Below, in pieces: positions 5,733 to 13,938 of a DNA stretch of 64,000 nucleotides (position 1 is the first letter of the stretch; every line of letters begins with the position of its first letter). Made by a program: the position numbers and the translations under genes. The notes beneath the pieces are model-generated. The model saw only the letters and a list, made by a program, of their open reading frames with translations, was not told the DNA's origin and searched no databases. Origin of the DNA: a virus; the IMG/VR virus record IMGVR_UViG_3300000553_000006, positions 64,001 through 128,000 of that record; one strand, 5' to 3'.

Positions 5733-7190
5733 TTATGAAATTTTCAATCCCGAAAAATCTTTCTTACCAGCCTTCTTCGTCATAAATTTCATAGAGTCGT
5801 CTTCATCCCATCGCTGACCAAAATCAGCATTATCCATCACAGGCTTATCTTCGGCTGGTTTCTTCTTACCACCCTTGTATTTATTGTCGACCATGATGTC
5901 GTCTTGGGCTGAGTTCTCCACATCATACAATCGCATCTTCGCTCGATGAATGCCTATCACAAATCGTTTATCTCGAGTCGGGTCATTGTATCGGTTCTTC
6001 AACTGAATGACCAACAGCTGATCGAGAGCTTCAAGTTCGTCATTTGATACGAGAGCAAACATGAAGTCGGCTGTCGCCGGTAGACCGAAGCTTTCGCTTG
6101 TGTTCTCGAGACCTGGATCGCTACTCGAATATCCATCTCTGTTTGTTTGTGTAGCAGTAACAACAGGAAGATTGAATTCAACAGCCAGACCGCGAAGTTC
6201 TTCGGCGATCGCCTTGATGTACAGATAAGAATTGATTGAAGAACCAAGCTTCAATCGTGAAGACATACAGATATTCAGATAGTCAATGTAGATAATATCT
6301 GGAGAGAAGTTCTTCTTTAACTTAAGTTCTTGTAGAAGATGTCTGAAGTGTCCAGCACCAGCAGCTGATGTTGGATATTCCTTGATGATCAGCTTACCCT
6401 TGACTCTACTCTTCAACTGGTTCATACGTTTGGCGTATGATTCTTTAGGTAGTTCTTGCAGTTCGTCAACAGTAATATTGAGAATGTTCGCATCAATACG
6501 TTCGGCGATCTTCTCTTCAGCCATTTCCATGGTGATGTAGAGAACGTTCTTACCTTGAAGAAGGTTAGCCGAAGCACAGTGAGTCATGAACAGAGTTTTA
6601 CCAACACCTGTTCCTGCCAGAATAACATTCAATGACTTACGTACAAGTCCACCACGAGTGATCTTGTTAAACATCTCAAGGTCAAACGGAATACGCGACT
6701 CAGTCTTATGGTAGAAATCGTAACGAGTCTCAAAGTTCTCAAGGAAATCGTGACCGATGTTAGAGTCAAACGAAACACTCAAAGCTTCGGTAAGAATTTG
6801 TGGGATCGACCCCTTGTCTTTCTTATCTTTACTGTTTCCATCAATAATGTTGATTGACTCTTTGATAGCGTTCAGAATAGCACGATCTTGACAATGCTTC
6901 TCAGTTTCATCCATCAACCAGTCACGATTAGTCAAAGGATCTGGATGAATTTCACTGATTACTTCTACAACTTCTTGATACTGTTCTTGGCTTACGCTGA
7001 GTTTTTCTGCTTCAAGTGCAAGGATCTTCTGAGTTGGCAAGCTGTTATACTTGTCAATGAACTCTTTGATCATGGTGTAAACAATTTTGTTCGGTGCATT
7101 TGAGAAGTAATCCTCCTTGAGAAAGGGGATTACTGCTCTACAATACTCTTCGTCTACTACTAGATTGTTCAGAATTGTGGTTTCAATCAT
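5733..7190 (-). CDS. gp41: Replicative DNA helicase (T4 gp41, DnaB-like)
   Basis: 485 aa, close to T4 gp41 (475 aa). The N-terminal helical domain (about 1-150) is followed by a RecA-like motor with Walker A GTGVGKT (193-199), Walker B-like IIYIDYLNICMS and the TATQTNRDGY sensor loop. gp41 is the hexameric helicase that unwinds DNA ahead of gp43 and works with the primase gp61. An acidic and lysine-rich C-terminal tail (KGGKKKPAEDK onward) follows the motor. It overlaps the preceding small gene by 8 bp and lies downstream of uvsX, as in many T4-like phages. Confidence 0.96.
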   Translation of the reverse strand: MIETTILNNLVVDEEYCRAVIPFLKEDYFSNAPNKIVYTMIKEFIDKYNSLPTQKILALEAEKLSVSQEQYQEVVEVISEIHPDPLTNRDWLMDETEKHCQDRAILNAIKESINIIDGNSKDKKDKGSIPQILTEALSVSFDSNIGHDFLENFETRYDFYHKTESRIPFDLEMFNKITRGGLVRKSLNVILAGTGVGKTLFMTHCASANLLQGKNVLYITMEMAEEKIAERIDANILNITVDELQELPKESYAKRMNQLKSRVKGKLIIKEYPTSAAGAGHFRHLLQELKLKKNFSPDIIYIDYLNICMSSRLKLGSSINSYLYIKAIAEELRGLAVEFNLPVVTATQTNRDGYSSSDPGLENTSESFGLPATADFMFALVSNDELEALDQLLVIQLKNRYNDPTRDKRFVIGIHRAKMRLYDVENSAQDDIMVDNKYKGGKKKPAEDKPVMDNADFGQRWDEDDSMKFMTKKAGKKDFSGLKIS

Positions 7191-7389
7191 AAACTGTCCA
7201 TCTCTTTGCGCAATCTTTACATTTATATGTTATCCAATAACTGTCAGCCGTTGGGTCATAATTACCAGTATTTGAACCATACTGTTTCTCATGGTTCAAA
7301 TGTTCACACTTAGCTTGAATTTCTCCAATCATCAACTCAATGTTATAGATTGTATCTTCAAGCAGCTTAACTTTCTCATGCGTCTTCAT
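7183..7389 (-). CDS. Small zinc-ribbon-like protein (68 aa)
   Basis: The start was placed at the ATG giving MKTHEKVKLLEDTIYN because GAGGAAC stands at the right distance; an ATG four codons earlier (7401) is possible. An N-terminal helix is followed by CEHLNHEK and YKCKDCAKRW, so C, H and CxxC could form a zinc site. It overlaps the end of uvsX and the start of gp41, suggesting coupling of all three. A helper or regulatory role in replication is only guessed from position. Confidence 0.65.
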   Translation of the reverse strand: MKTHEKVKLLEDTIYNIELMIGEIQAKCEHLNHEKQYGSNTGNYDPTADSYWITYKCKDCAKRWTVYD

Positions 7390-8446
7390 CCAGTTCCTCA
7401 TAAACTTGCTTCAGATCTTCATCACTGATCAGATTATCTCCAGCAAGCATGTACTTTTCTTCAATGTATGCACGGAACAAAGTATCTGTCAGAATTGGAA
7501 GCCAGAAGTCTTTACTGTAAGTATCAGCCTTACGGTAGTTTTTATCATAAACCTCACCTGTATTCATGTCAACCCTTTGATACCATCCATTTTTAGGCTT
7601 AATTACGTAACCAGACTCAAGTGCTACGTCAAGCAATCCTGACCATGTACTGATACCACCTTCAAACTTTACTTCAATCGGAATCTTTGACTTTTCCTTT
7701 ACGTAGCGTGACTTCTCTACGTTGATGATGAAGTTGTAACCAGTAAGTTCAGTACCATCCTTTTCTTGTTGTCGACCAATAATGAAAATGTTATCAGCTG
7801 ACAAATAAGGACCAGAACCACCAGATACGATAGCCTTCGGGAACATACCTTGTTCCATGTAGATGTGATTTACAACTACCATCGGAATATCCTTGATGGT
7901 CAGGTGTGGAGTAATAATACGGAACAATGACTTGATTTGCTTTGCTCTTGACATGTCTTGAGCAGAGTTACCAGACAGAGCGTCGTCAGCTTCCTTTTTA
8001 GAAGCAAGGTTGCCGAGTGAGTCGAGCATGATGATAACCTTGTCACCGCGCTTGATTTCTTCAAGTTGTTGAACGATGTCGAACTTGAGTTCTTCCATGT
8101 TAAGAACAGGAGTGTGAATTACACGTGAAGTATCAATACCAAGTGACGCGAAATACTTCTTACCAGCACCAAACTCAGAGTCATAGAACAGACATACAGC
8201 ATCTGGATACTTTTCTAGATACGCCTTAACAGCAATCAAACAAAACAGTGTCTTGAAGTGCTTGCTTGGTCCACACCACAGAGTCAGACCTGGTGACAAA
8301 CCACCATCTAAACTTGCTGAGTGAGCAACATTCAACATAGGGATTGGAAGTTGAACCATATCCTTCTTGTTGAAGAACTCCGAATCAGAAAGAATATCAG
8401 CGATCTTAATTGTTGATTTCTTTAGTAGTCGTTCCTTCAAACTCAT
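7376..8446 (-). CDS. uvsX: UvsX RecA-like recombinase
   Basis: 356 aa. Walker A is GPSKHFKT (59-66), the variant form also seen in T4 UvsX. VIIMLDSLGNL is Walker B, and PMVVVNHIYMEQGMFPK with the GGSGPYLSADNIFII region are the DNA-binding loops. UvsX coats single-stranded DNA and drives strand exchange for recombination-dependent replication and repair, loaded by UvsY, which is also in the window. It overlaps both neighbours by a few bases. Confidence 0.96.
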   Translation of the reverse strand: MSLKERLLKKSTIKIADILSDSEFFNKKDMVQLPIPMLNVAHSASLDGGLSPGLTLWCGPSKHFKTLFCLIAVKAYLEKYPDAVCLFYDSEFGAGKKYFASLGIDTSRVIHTPVLNMEELKFDIVQQLEEIKRGDKVIIMLDSLGNLASKKEADDALSGNSAQDMSRAKQIKSLFRIITPHLTIKDIPMVVVNHIYMEQGMFPKAIVSGGSGPYLSADNIFIIGRQQEKDGTELTGYNFIINVEKSRYVKEKSKIPIEVKFEGGISTWSGLLDVALESGYVIKPKNGWYQRVDMNTGEVYDKNYRKADTYSKDFWLPILTDTLFRAYIEEKYMLAGDNLISDEDLKQVYEELDEDA

Positions 8447-8712
8447 TTCTTTTTCTCCAGTTCGTCAATTTCTGCAATGAATTGGTCGATCCGTTCTTTA
8501 CGATTGGGCCAAACAATTGTGTCTTTTTCAGGGGATTTCGATAGATTATTCAGCAGTGGAAGGATCATTCCTTTAAGCTGAAAGAATTTGTTCTCCCAGC
8601 TCTCACTAGCCTTTGTTTTTGCTTGCTTTTTTGGCTTGATTTCTTCTGGTTTCGGATCAGGCTGACTGTCAGTAAATCCGAAATCATAGTCAGGTATCTG
8701 CATTACATCCAA
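8443..8712 (-). CDS. Conserved T4-like hypothetical protein between uvsX and gp43 (89 aa)
   Basis: Acidic N-terminus (PDYDFGFTDSQ), a Pro/Lys linker, then a helical C-terminus FFQLKGMILPLLNNLSKSP ... TIVWPNRKERIDQFIAEI. I recognise this arrangement as a small conserved protein next to uvsX in aquatic T4-like phages. No function is known to me. It overlaps the uvsX start by 4 bp and the end of the 51-aa helix-turn-helix-like gene by 10 bp. Two starts (8712 and 8703) share the same AAAGGA site. Confidence 0.7.
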   Translation of the reverse strand: MDVMQIPDYDFGFTDSQPDPKPEEIKPKKQAKTKASESWENKFFQLKGMILPLLNNLSKSPEKDTIVWPNRKERIDQFIAEIDELEKKK

Positions 8713-8858
8713 TCCTTTATTGGTCGTATTCTCCAGCCTACTTTCTTGACGATAAAGTTCTTAGAAACACCGAAGCGTTCCATCACCCACCGAGGAGAAA
8801 ATCCGAGCTCTAACGCCGCGCGGACCATTCTCTTCAGTATATCGTCGTAGCTAGTCAT
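8703..8858 (-). CDS. Small helix-turn-helix-like protein (51 aa)
   Basis: Frame MTSYDDILKRMVRAALELG, then FSPRWVMERFGVSKNFIVKKVGW. The ELGFSPRWVMERFGVSKNFI segment has the spacing of a helix-turn-helix. Its ATG overlaps the gp43 stop region by 8 bp and its stop overlaps the next gene, which supports translation. It could be a small DNA-binding regulator; no family is assigned. Confidence 0.55.
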   Translation of the reverse strand: MTSYDDILKRMVRAALELGFSPRWVMERFGVSKNFIVKKVGWRIRPIKDWM

Positions 8859-11331
8859 CAAAGAAACTTTCTAGTGTGTTAACATATTCAGTCTTCCACC
8901 CAATAGTTCCAGTGATAATCTTCAGTGGGTCCAGGAAGGATTTGTCAAATTGCAAGTCATAATCTATATATTGGTCGATTCCAAGAGCTTTTGGAAGGCT
9001 GTGAACAACTGAGATGATGTTCTCTTTTACTGGGTTTGGTAGCTTCAGATAACAGAACTTGATCTTCTCACCTTCCATTACTGGAGGATAACGCTTGTCA
9101 AGACCACGAGTCTTAAGTAGATGGTTGTAAACAAGAGCACCACGCACGTGAATTGGAGTTCCAGAAGCATAGATGTTCGAAGCACTTGAGAATTTCGCAA
9201 GATTATTACACCCACGAGGGAAAGCAATATCTTCGAATGGAAGTGTTCTAAACTCTTCTCGGAACTTTGAGATAAATTCCATCAATGTTTCTTCATCACC
9301 GTTCATGATAATGTTGAGAGCTTGCTTGATCTTGTTTCGGCAAGCAGATGGAGTTGATGACTTAACTGCTTCAATACCCATCATCTTCAATTCAGGAGAC
9401 TTGTAACGAACACCTTCGTTGTCCCACACGTTCAGAATGTAACGCTTCTTCGCAGTCCAGATACCCTTGTCAGCAATAGACTCACGCTTCATTTCCAAGA
9501 AGTTGGTGTAAGAATTTGTAATTTGAGCAAACTGAACAAAAAGTTTGTCAATATGTGGACCAAGTTTTTCTTTACATACAGTATCAACAAAATTAATCTT
9601 ATCTTCCATAGATCTATTCTTCATGTACATATTGACAAAAGATCCTAGTTTCAGATAGTTTGAGTCAGTATCTACTGCAATTACATAATCAGCCTTGGTC
9701 TTAAGAAGGTAATTCAAGTATCTATTCATACCTGTTTCAATATAACGAATGGCATACTGACCAGACAAAGTAATTGCTTCAGCAAAGTCAACAGAATACC
9801 AACGGCAGTAAGCATTTCCGATAGCGCCGTAAAGGCTGTTCAGCTGGATCTTACGAGCCATCTGCATGTTATTGTATCGGGCAATCAGATTCTTGTTTTC
9901 TTTACTTGGATTTTCTTGATACGCCTTCTTGGCTTCAATCATAAGCTTCTTATAACGCTTACGATCTTCCATCATTGTTTCAACAATCTCTGGGAACAAA
10001 CCCTTCTTAGTCTTGTCCCATAGAGTACCGTTCGCAGCATAGGTCACATCGTAACCAAAACTACGATCAACATTTACATTATCAAGTAAATCATCTACGC
10101 TTGGATACGGGATCTTACCTCTATACGTTTCTGGAGACAGATTATATTGTACAATCAGAGACGGATACAGAGAAGTAACGTCAAATGATACTACCCATTC
10201 ATGCAGACCAACTTGAGGATCTTTAACATACGCACCAGCATATTGGTCGTTCTTGTTTGATACCTTGAGTTGTGGAATCACAAGCTTACGATCAAGCATG
10301 TAGTTGTGAATGATGGTATCCCAAAGTCGAACAGAAGTAAACACATCTTCTAGATTGATCTTGGCGTCATACGCAATAGTAAACGCCTGATCAAGCAGGT
10401 TCATTTTCTCGTCTAGTTTATCAACGAGCTCAACGTCGCGGATGTTATACTCAATGAATTTCTGAAAGTCTCTTTTGTACAGATCGAATAGATTGTCGTA
10501 TTCAGAATAATCCAACTTCTTTTCACCAATTTCGACAAAGCAGATATGGTCAAGACGGTATGACTCCTGTTGAGAATACGTGAACTTCTTGTACAGTTGT
10601 TGATAATCTAGAGTAACAATACCCATTGGAGTATAGGATTGTTGCTCACGACCGAAGATCTCAATGTTATGCTCGTTCAGAATTCTCCATGGAGAGAGAA
10701 GCTTTGCGAATTCTTCTCCAAGAACAAGACGAATTCGATTTACCAGATACGGAATATCGAAGAACTCAATGTTCCATCCAGTAATAACATCAAGGTCAAA
10801 TGCTTCCCATGACTTCAGAAACTTCAGTAGAAGTTCTTCTTCGTTCTTACAACGGAAGTACATAATGCGTTCATCATTGTGTGTAAATTCGCCGCATCCA
10901 AATACATGGATTCGGTTACCACACTTCAATGTGATAGCTGTTACTTCACGGTTGGCAAGCTTAATGTCAGGGAACCCGCCTTCAGAATCAACTTCGATGT
11001 CAAGTGTACCGATGTTGATCTTTTCTTTTTCGTAGATGATTTCGCCTGGATAATAGTCGTTGATGAAAGCATAGACGAACTTGTCAAGACCATAAATCTC
11101 AAAGTTGCTTACGTCAGAATACTTCTTCAGAAAGTCTTTACCTTCTGAGATATTCTCAAACGTAATCTTTTCAACTGGTGTTCCGTCTAACGTATGGTAT
11201 TCACTTTCCTTCTTGGACGGAACGAACAAGTAAGGCTCGTATTGAATTTTTCTATTGATTCTTCTTCCGTTATCGTAACCCCGAAGGTAAATGTTATTTC
11301 CCCTCTGAATTGCGCTCGTGTAAAATTTCAT
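8851..11331 (-). CDS. gp43: Family B DNA polymerase (T4 gp43)
   Basis: 826 aa, somewhat shorter than T4 gp43 (898 aa). The proofreading exonuclease begins with Exo I DIEVDSEGGFP (D111, E113). Exo II falls in WNIEFFDIPYLVNRI and Exo III near YNIRDVELV. Polymerase motif A is DVTSLYPS (384-391), motif B KIQLNSLYGAIGN (494-506) and motif C VDTDS (553-557). It is the replicative polymerase, tethered by the gp45 clamp encoded nearby. It has its own sigma70-like promoter. No intron or endonuclease interrupts it. Confidence 0.97.
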   Translation of the reverse strand: MKFYTSAIQRGNNIYLRGYDNGRRINRKIQYEPYLFVPSKKESEYHTLDGTPVEKITFENISEGKDFLKKYSDVSNFEIYGLDKFVYAFINDYYPGEIIYEKEKINIGTLDIEVDSEGGFPDIKLANREVTAITLKCGNRIHVFGCGEFTHNDERIMYFRCKNEEELLLKFLKSWEAFDLDVITGWNIEFFDIPYLVNRIRLVLGEEFAKLLSPWRILNEHNIEIFGREQQSYTPMGIVTLDYQQLYKKFTYSQQESYRLDHICFVEIGEKKLDYSEYDNLFDLYKRDFQKFIEYNIRDVELVDKLDEKMNLLDQAFTIAYDAKINLEDVFTSVRLWDTIIHNYMLDRKLVIPQLKVSNKNDQYAGAYVKDPQVGLHEWVVSFDVTSLYPSLIVQYNLSPETYRGKIPYPSVDDLLDNVNVDRSFGYDVTYAANGTLWDKTKKGLFPEIVETMMEDRKRYKKLMIEAKKAYQENPSKENKNLIARYNNMQMARKIQLNSLYGAIGNAYCRWYSVDFAEAITLSGQYAIRYIETGMNRYLNYLLKTKADYVIAVDTDSNYLKLGSFVNMYMKNRSMEDKINFVDTVCKEKLGPHIDKLFVQFAQITNSYTNFLEMKRESIADKGIWTAKKRYILNVWDNEGVRYKSPELKMMGIEAVKSSTPSACRNKIKQALNIIMNGDEETLMEFISKFREEFRTLPFEDIAFPRGCNNLAKFSSASNIYASGTPIHVRGALVYNHLLKTRGLDKRYPPVMEGEKIKFCYLKLPNPVKENIISVVHSLPKALGIDQYIDYDLQFDKSFLDPLKIITGTIGWKTEYVNTLESFFDD

Positions 11332-11356
11332 ACTGATACTCCGTTTGTATTCAGTA

Positions 11357-11385
11357 ACTATACCTCAAGTCTGATAAATTGTAAA
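11357..11385 (-). promoter_or_regulatory. Sigma70-like promoter before gp43
   Basis: TTTACA (11380-11385), 17-bp spacer, TATAGT (11357-11362) on the minus strand, about 26 bases before the gp43 start codon. Confidence 0.6.
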
Positions 11386-11393
11386 GTGTTTTG

Positions 11394-12005
11394 TTAGTCA
11401 ATAACCAGCTTTGCGCTGTTATAATACAATGTTCTTGTATTCAGTCCATTGTATCCACCATTTACATGGTAGGTAACATCTTTGATGTTGTCTGCATCAG
11501 CAAATCTATTGATGCCATTTGCATGCCAATACCACCCAGCGGAACGTGTAGCTCCTTCAGGTGTTGACAAATAAGTCTTAAGCTCATCTAATGACTTGTT
11601 GATAGCTCTTGACAATGCAGTGTAGTTGGTTCTACCTGTAATTTGAATTAGACCACGTCCTCTAAACGCCCATCCGTCACCAGATGCTTCATCACCATTT
11701 CCGCCACGCTCTGCATACGCATGATTAGCAATCTTTTCAGGATTGCGAGCGTAGTTACTTACATTATACTTGTTGAAGTGGCTTGGCCAAGTTTTCAGTA
11801 AACCATCAGCAGAGTAATTGAGATTCTCTACTGTTCTTGAAAAGAGCGCAGATTCTACACCAACCGTAGCCAAGAAAGCGCACTTACGAAGCTTGGTGTT
11901 GATCTCAAACTCAGAGAATGCATTCTCTAAGAATGGAATGTAAATACCAAAGTTAGTGCTTCTAGCCCCATAGGTCTTTTCTAGTTGGTCTACTGTCAGT
12001 GTCAT
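11394..12005 (-). CDS. GH19 (chitinase-like) endolysin
   Basis: 203 aa, a single glycoside hydrolase family 19 domain. The region CAFLATVGVESALF ... VENLNYSADGL holds the likely catalytic acid E51 and second acidic residue E60. GDGWAFRGRGLIQITGRTNY is the substrate-cleft signature, and AGWYWHANGINRFAD lies at the C-terminal side. GH19 phage enzymes cut the peptidoglycan glycan strand to lyse the host. There is no signal peptide, so a holin is needed, and none was recognised in this window. It overlaps the end of the nucleotidyltransferase by 44 bp. T4 uses an unrelated lysozyme (gene e) instead. Confidence 0.9.
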   Translation of the reverse strand: MTLTVDQLEKTYGARSTNFGIYIPFLENAFSEFEINTKLRKCAFLATVGVESALFSRTVENLNYSADGLLKTWPSHFNKYNVSNYARNPEKIANHAYAERGGNGDEASGDGWAFRGRGLIQITGRTNYTALSRAINKSLDELKTYLSTPEGATRSAGWYWHANGINRFADADNIKDVTYHVNGGYNGLNTRTLYYNSAKLVID

Positions 12006-12447
12006 TTTCTGCGATTCTCTTTCTCAATTCAGAGGAACTGAAGGAGTGGTTCCTTGATATATAGTGAATAGGGACAAGAGATGAGGCAGTAATAAGAGAT
12101 TCTTTGCCTGCATAATCTGATCCGAGGAAACGAACATTGATGTCTCGAGTTTTAAGTATGTTGATGAGATCGTTTTCAGTCTCGTAGACTATAATCTCAT
12201 CAACATACTTGCATCCTTCTAACTGAGTATAGCGTTCGTAGATTGATTGTATTGGCTTGTTTTTACTATCACGTTCAATACGTGGATTCACATGCAGACC
12301 AACAATAAGATGATCGCATACCTTCTTGGCTTCTTTTAGGAATAGAACGTGTCCAGTGTGGAATAGATCCCATGCGCTCGCAGTGAATCCTACAACCTTT
12401 TCCACTTGCTCCCGAGGGTAATAGTAGTCCACATTCGTCTTGACCAT
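11962..12447 (-). CDS. Cytidylyltransferase-like nucleotidyltransferase (HxGH family)
   Basis: 161 aa. FTASAWDLFHTGHVLFL carries the HxGH motif (H30, H33) and ISRNHSFSSSELRKRI near 130-145 matches the C-terminal ISRTxxxS(S/T) motif of the glycerol-3-phosphate/ethanolamine cytidylyltransferase and RfaE-like families. Such enzymes join CTP or ATP to a phosphorylated alcohol or sugar, giving an activated donor. The acceptor is not identifiable. One possibility is supply of an activated group for the glycosyltransferases in this window; another is host envelope chemistry. It overlaps the endolysin start. Confidence 0.82.
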   Translation of the reverse strand: MVKTNVDYYYPREQVEKVVGFTASAWDLFHTGHVLFLKEAKKVCDHLIVGLHVNPRIERDSKNKPIQSIYERYTQLEGCKYVDEIIVYETENDLINILKTRDINVRFLGSDYAGKESLITASSLVPIHYISRNHSFSSSELRKRIAENDTDSRPTRKDLWG

Positions 12448-12566
12448 GGTACATCTTCCATAAAATACAGCATTAGATCTTTGTCTGGGAACATCTTACA
12501 TTCCCACTTGGGTTTGGGCTGGGCAGCAACGTACCCAGCCCTCTCATCCCATTTTAGTTCTGACAT
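12390..12566 (-). CDS. Small Trp-rich protein (58 aa)
   Basis: Frame MSELKWDERAGYVAAQPKP, then CKMFPDKDLMLYFMEDVPW and an end TITLGSKWKRL. The ATG overlaps the TAA of regA (TAATG), and the 3' end overlaps the nucleotidyltransferase start by 58 bp. The pattern of a short leader plus a C-terminal W..R..W...LGSKW segment resembles tiny phage proteins I have seen without function. Support comes mainly from the stop/start coupling. Confidence 0.5.
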   Translation of the reverse strand: MSELKWDERAGYVAAQPKPKWECKMFPDKDLMLYFMEDVPWSRRMWTTITLGSKWKRL

Positions 12567-12961
12567 TACCTTTTCCCGATAGAGTATTTGGGTATTAGCT
12601 TCCAGTCATCCTTCTCTTTGTGGGCAACGATCTTGATTTGACTCATGGGTGCAGTTGGGCTGGAAGTTGACTTCGAATCAACAATAGTTACTAGACCCCA
12701 CTCGGCAAGAAGATTAGCAATAGTATTTCTACGAGCAATATCACTTTCGGAAAAATCGGTTGGCTTACCGTCCAGAACAAACATTTGCTTAAAGTGGACA
12801 ATGTAATACTTGTTCTTCTTGTGCAAAATGTGACAAGATTGATAAAGGATTTTCTCTTTTCTGGAAGCAACGCCGATTCGTGTAAGCGTTTCCTTGACTT
12901 TAAGAAAGTCATCTGGCTTTGCCAGCTTAACTTCGACCATCGATTCTAAAATATCACTCAT
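12566..12961 (-). CDS. regA: RegA translational repressor
   Basis: 131 aa from the ATG at 12961 (AAAGG eight bases upstream); a GTG three codons earlier is the alternative. The match to T4 RegA is direct: KPDDFLKVKETLTRIGVAS, ILYQSCHILHKKNKYYIVHF and DWKLIPKYSIGKR at the C-terminus. RegA binds the start regions of early phage mRNAs and blocks ribosomes, tuning expression of replication genes including its own. Its place next to gp62 and gp44 is the same as in T4. Confidence 0.95.
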   Translation of the reverse strand: MSDILESMVEVKLAKPDDFLKVKETLTRIGVASRKEKILYQSCHILHKKNKYYIVHFKQMFVLDGKPTDFSESDIARRNTIANLLAEWGLVTIVDSKSTSSPTAPMSQIKIVAHKEKDDWKLIPKYSIGKR

Positions 12962-12966
12962 TACTA

Positions 12967-13359
12967 TCACCTTTGTTCTTGTTTCTTCTTCAATAATTTG
13001 ACTTGTGCGTCAGTGAGAATGGCAAGAGCAGCTTCAGCCTTTACAGTGTTATATCCATAAGCCTGTTTTACTATCTCAAGGTCACTCACACCTTTTTCTT
13101 TCTTGTACCAGGGAGTGTAGGGTCGTTTCCACTTCCTTACACTATTTATGAGGTACTCGAATTGCATCAAATTATCAAGACCATGAAACAAATTCATGTT
13201 GTTTGAATCCATTACCGTGTCAATATTATACGATAATGCTTTGTTTACAATAAACGGATTATACTCTTGTTCTTCAACTTCAGGTATCTCTCCGTTGCGA
13301 ATGATATTCTTCCCGTCTTGAAGAATATCCTTTACATACTCAAAAGGGTTTGTTGACAT
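12967..13359 (-). CDS. gp62: Clamp loader small subunit (T4 gp62)
   Basis: 130 aa from the ATG giving MSTNPFEYVKDILQDGKN, which has GGAGAG five bases upstream; a longer frame to 13407 would start inside the leader of the opposite-strand gene and is rejected. YNPFIVNKALSYNIDT and MNLFHGLDNLMQFEYLIN are typical of gp62. It is shorter than T4 gp62 (187 aa), as in aquatic relatives. One gp62 joins four gp44 to open and load the gp45 clamp. Its start faces the start of a plus-strand NUMOD3 gene. Confidence 0.88.
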   Translation of the reverse strand: MSTNPFEYVKDILQDGKNIIRNGEIPEVEEQEYNPFIVNKALSYNIDTVMDSNNMNLFHGLDNLMQFEYLINSVRKWKRPYTPWYKKEKGVSDLEIVKQAYGYNTVKAEAALAILTDAQVKLLKKKQEQR

Positions 13360-13370
13360 AAACTCTCCAT

Positions 13371-13378
13371 TATAAATA
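13371..13378 (+). promoter_or_regulatory. Late promoter (TATAAATA) for plus-strand NUMOD3 gene
   Basis: Perfect match to the T4 late box on the plus strand, 60 bases upstream of the ATG at 13438 and just upstream of a hairpin. It lies in the space between divergent genes. Confidence 0.6.
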
Positions 13379-13381
13379 AAC

Positions 13382-13411
13382 GTAGGTCGCGAGGGTGAGA
13401 GCTCCACCTAC
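13382..13411 (+). promoter_or_regulatory. Leader hairpin upstream of NUMOD3 gene
   Basis: GTAGGT (13382-13387) pairs perfectly with ACCTAC (13406-13411) around an 18-base loop beginning CGCGAG. A matching structure with a CGCGGAG loop precedes the next plus-strand endonuclease gene. Confidence 0.5.
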
Positions 13412-13437
13412 ACTAGTCCCTGAAGGAGAACCAGCAC

Positions 13438-13938
13438 ATGACTATTTATTGTCCAATCGCCGAAGCATTAGGTGTGACTCCCCAAGAAATTGACTATGTC
13501 AATGGTTGGGAAGGAAGAATTGTACATACGCATATTCATTGTAACTTCAATCTTGGATTAAAAAGATCTGAAGAAGCAAAACGAAATATGAGTTTAGCAC
13601 AAATCAATTCCAAAAATCACTCTACTAGAAATAAGAAAAGACCAGATTTTGCTAAAAGAATGAAAGGTGAAAACAATCCTTTCTTCAATAAGTCTCATAC
13701 TGCTGAAACTAAATCTAAAATGTCAATAGCTGCACAGAATAGATCAGAAGAAGTAAAGAAAAAGTATTCTGACATAGCTAAAAATAGATCTAAAGCATAT
13801 ATTGAGAAATTAAGTAAAACTCAGAAAACTAAACGACATTTTACTGATGGCGTAAACAATCTTTTCATAAATCCAGCAGATGGTATACCTGATGGTTATC
13901 GTCCAGGAAGAACACTTAAGCCCAGAGTGCTCATTTGA
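13438..13938 (+). CDS. NUMOD3-type homing-endonuclease-like protein lacking a visible nuclease domain
   Basis: 166 aa on the plus strand, with AAGGAGA nine bases before the ATG. NUMOD3-like DNA-binding repeats are visible (KRSEEAKRNMSLAQ; NPFFNKSHTAETKSKMSIAA) and the C-terminus has the TDGVNNLFINPADGIPDGY type segment found in phage homing enzymes. The first 45 residues are too short for, and do not show, a GIY-YIG or HNH core. It could be a decayed or chimeric mobile gene, since its first codons (MTIY) resemble the start of the GIY-YIG gene at 42433. Its 3' end overlaps the gp44 stop on the other strand by 8 bp. Confidence 0.8.
   Translation: MTIYCPIAEALGVTPQEIDYVNGWEGRIVHTHIHCNFNLGLKRSEEAKRNMSLAQINSKNHSTRNKKRPDFAKRMKGENNPFFNKSHTAETKSKMSIAAQNRSEEVKKKYSDIAKNRSKAYIEKLSKTQKTKRHFTDGVNNLFINPADGIPDGYRPGRTLKPRVLI

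Noticed and set aside
11962-12447. Nucleotidyltransferase as part of the DNA modification pathway
   Set aside because: Only the enzyme class is visible and it is 4 kb from the TET-like gene with other genes between; a link was noted but not claimed.
13382-13437. Possible riboswitch (glutamine, preQ1 or SAM type) in the leader of the plus-strand gene
   Set aside because: The conserved cores of those classes are not present, and the same leader type precedes another mobile gene, so a translation-control hairpin fits better.
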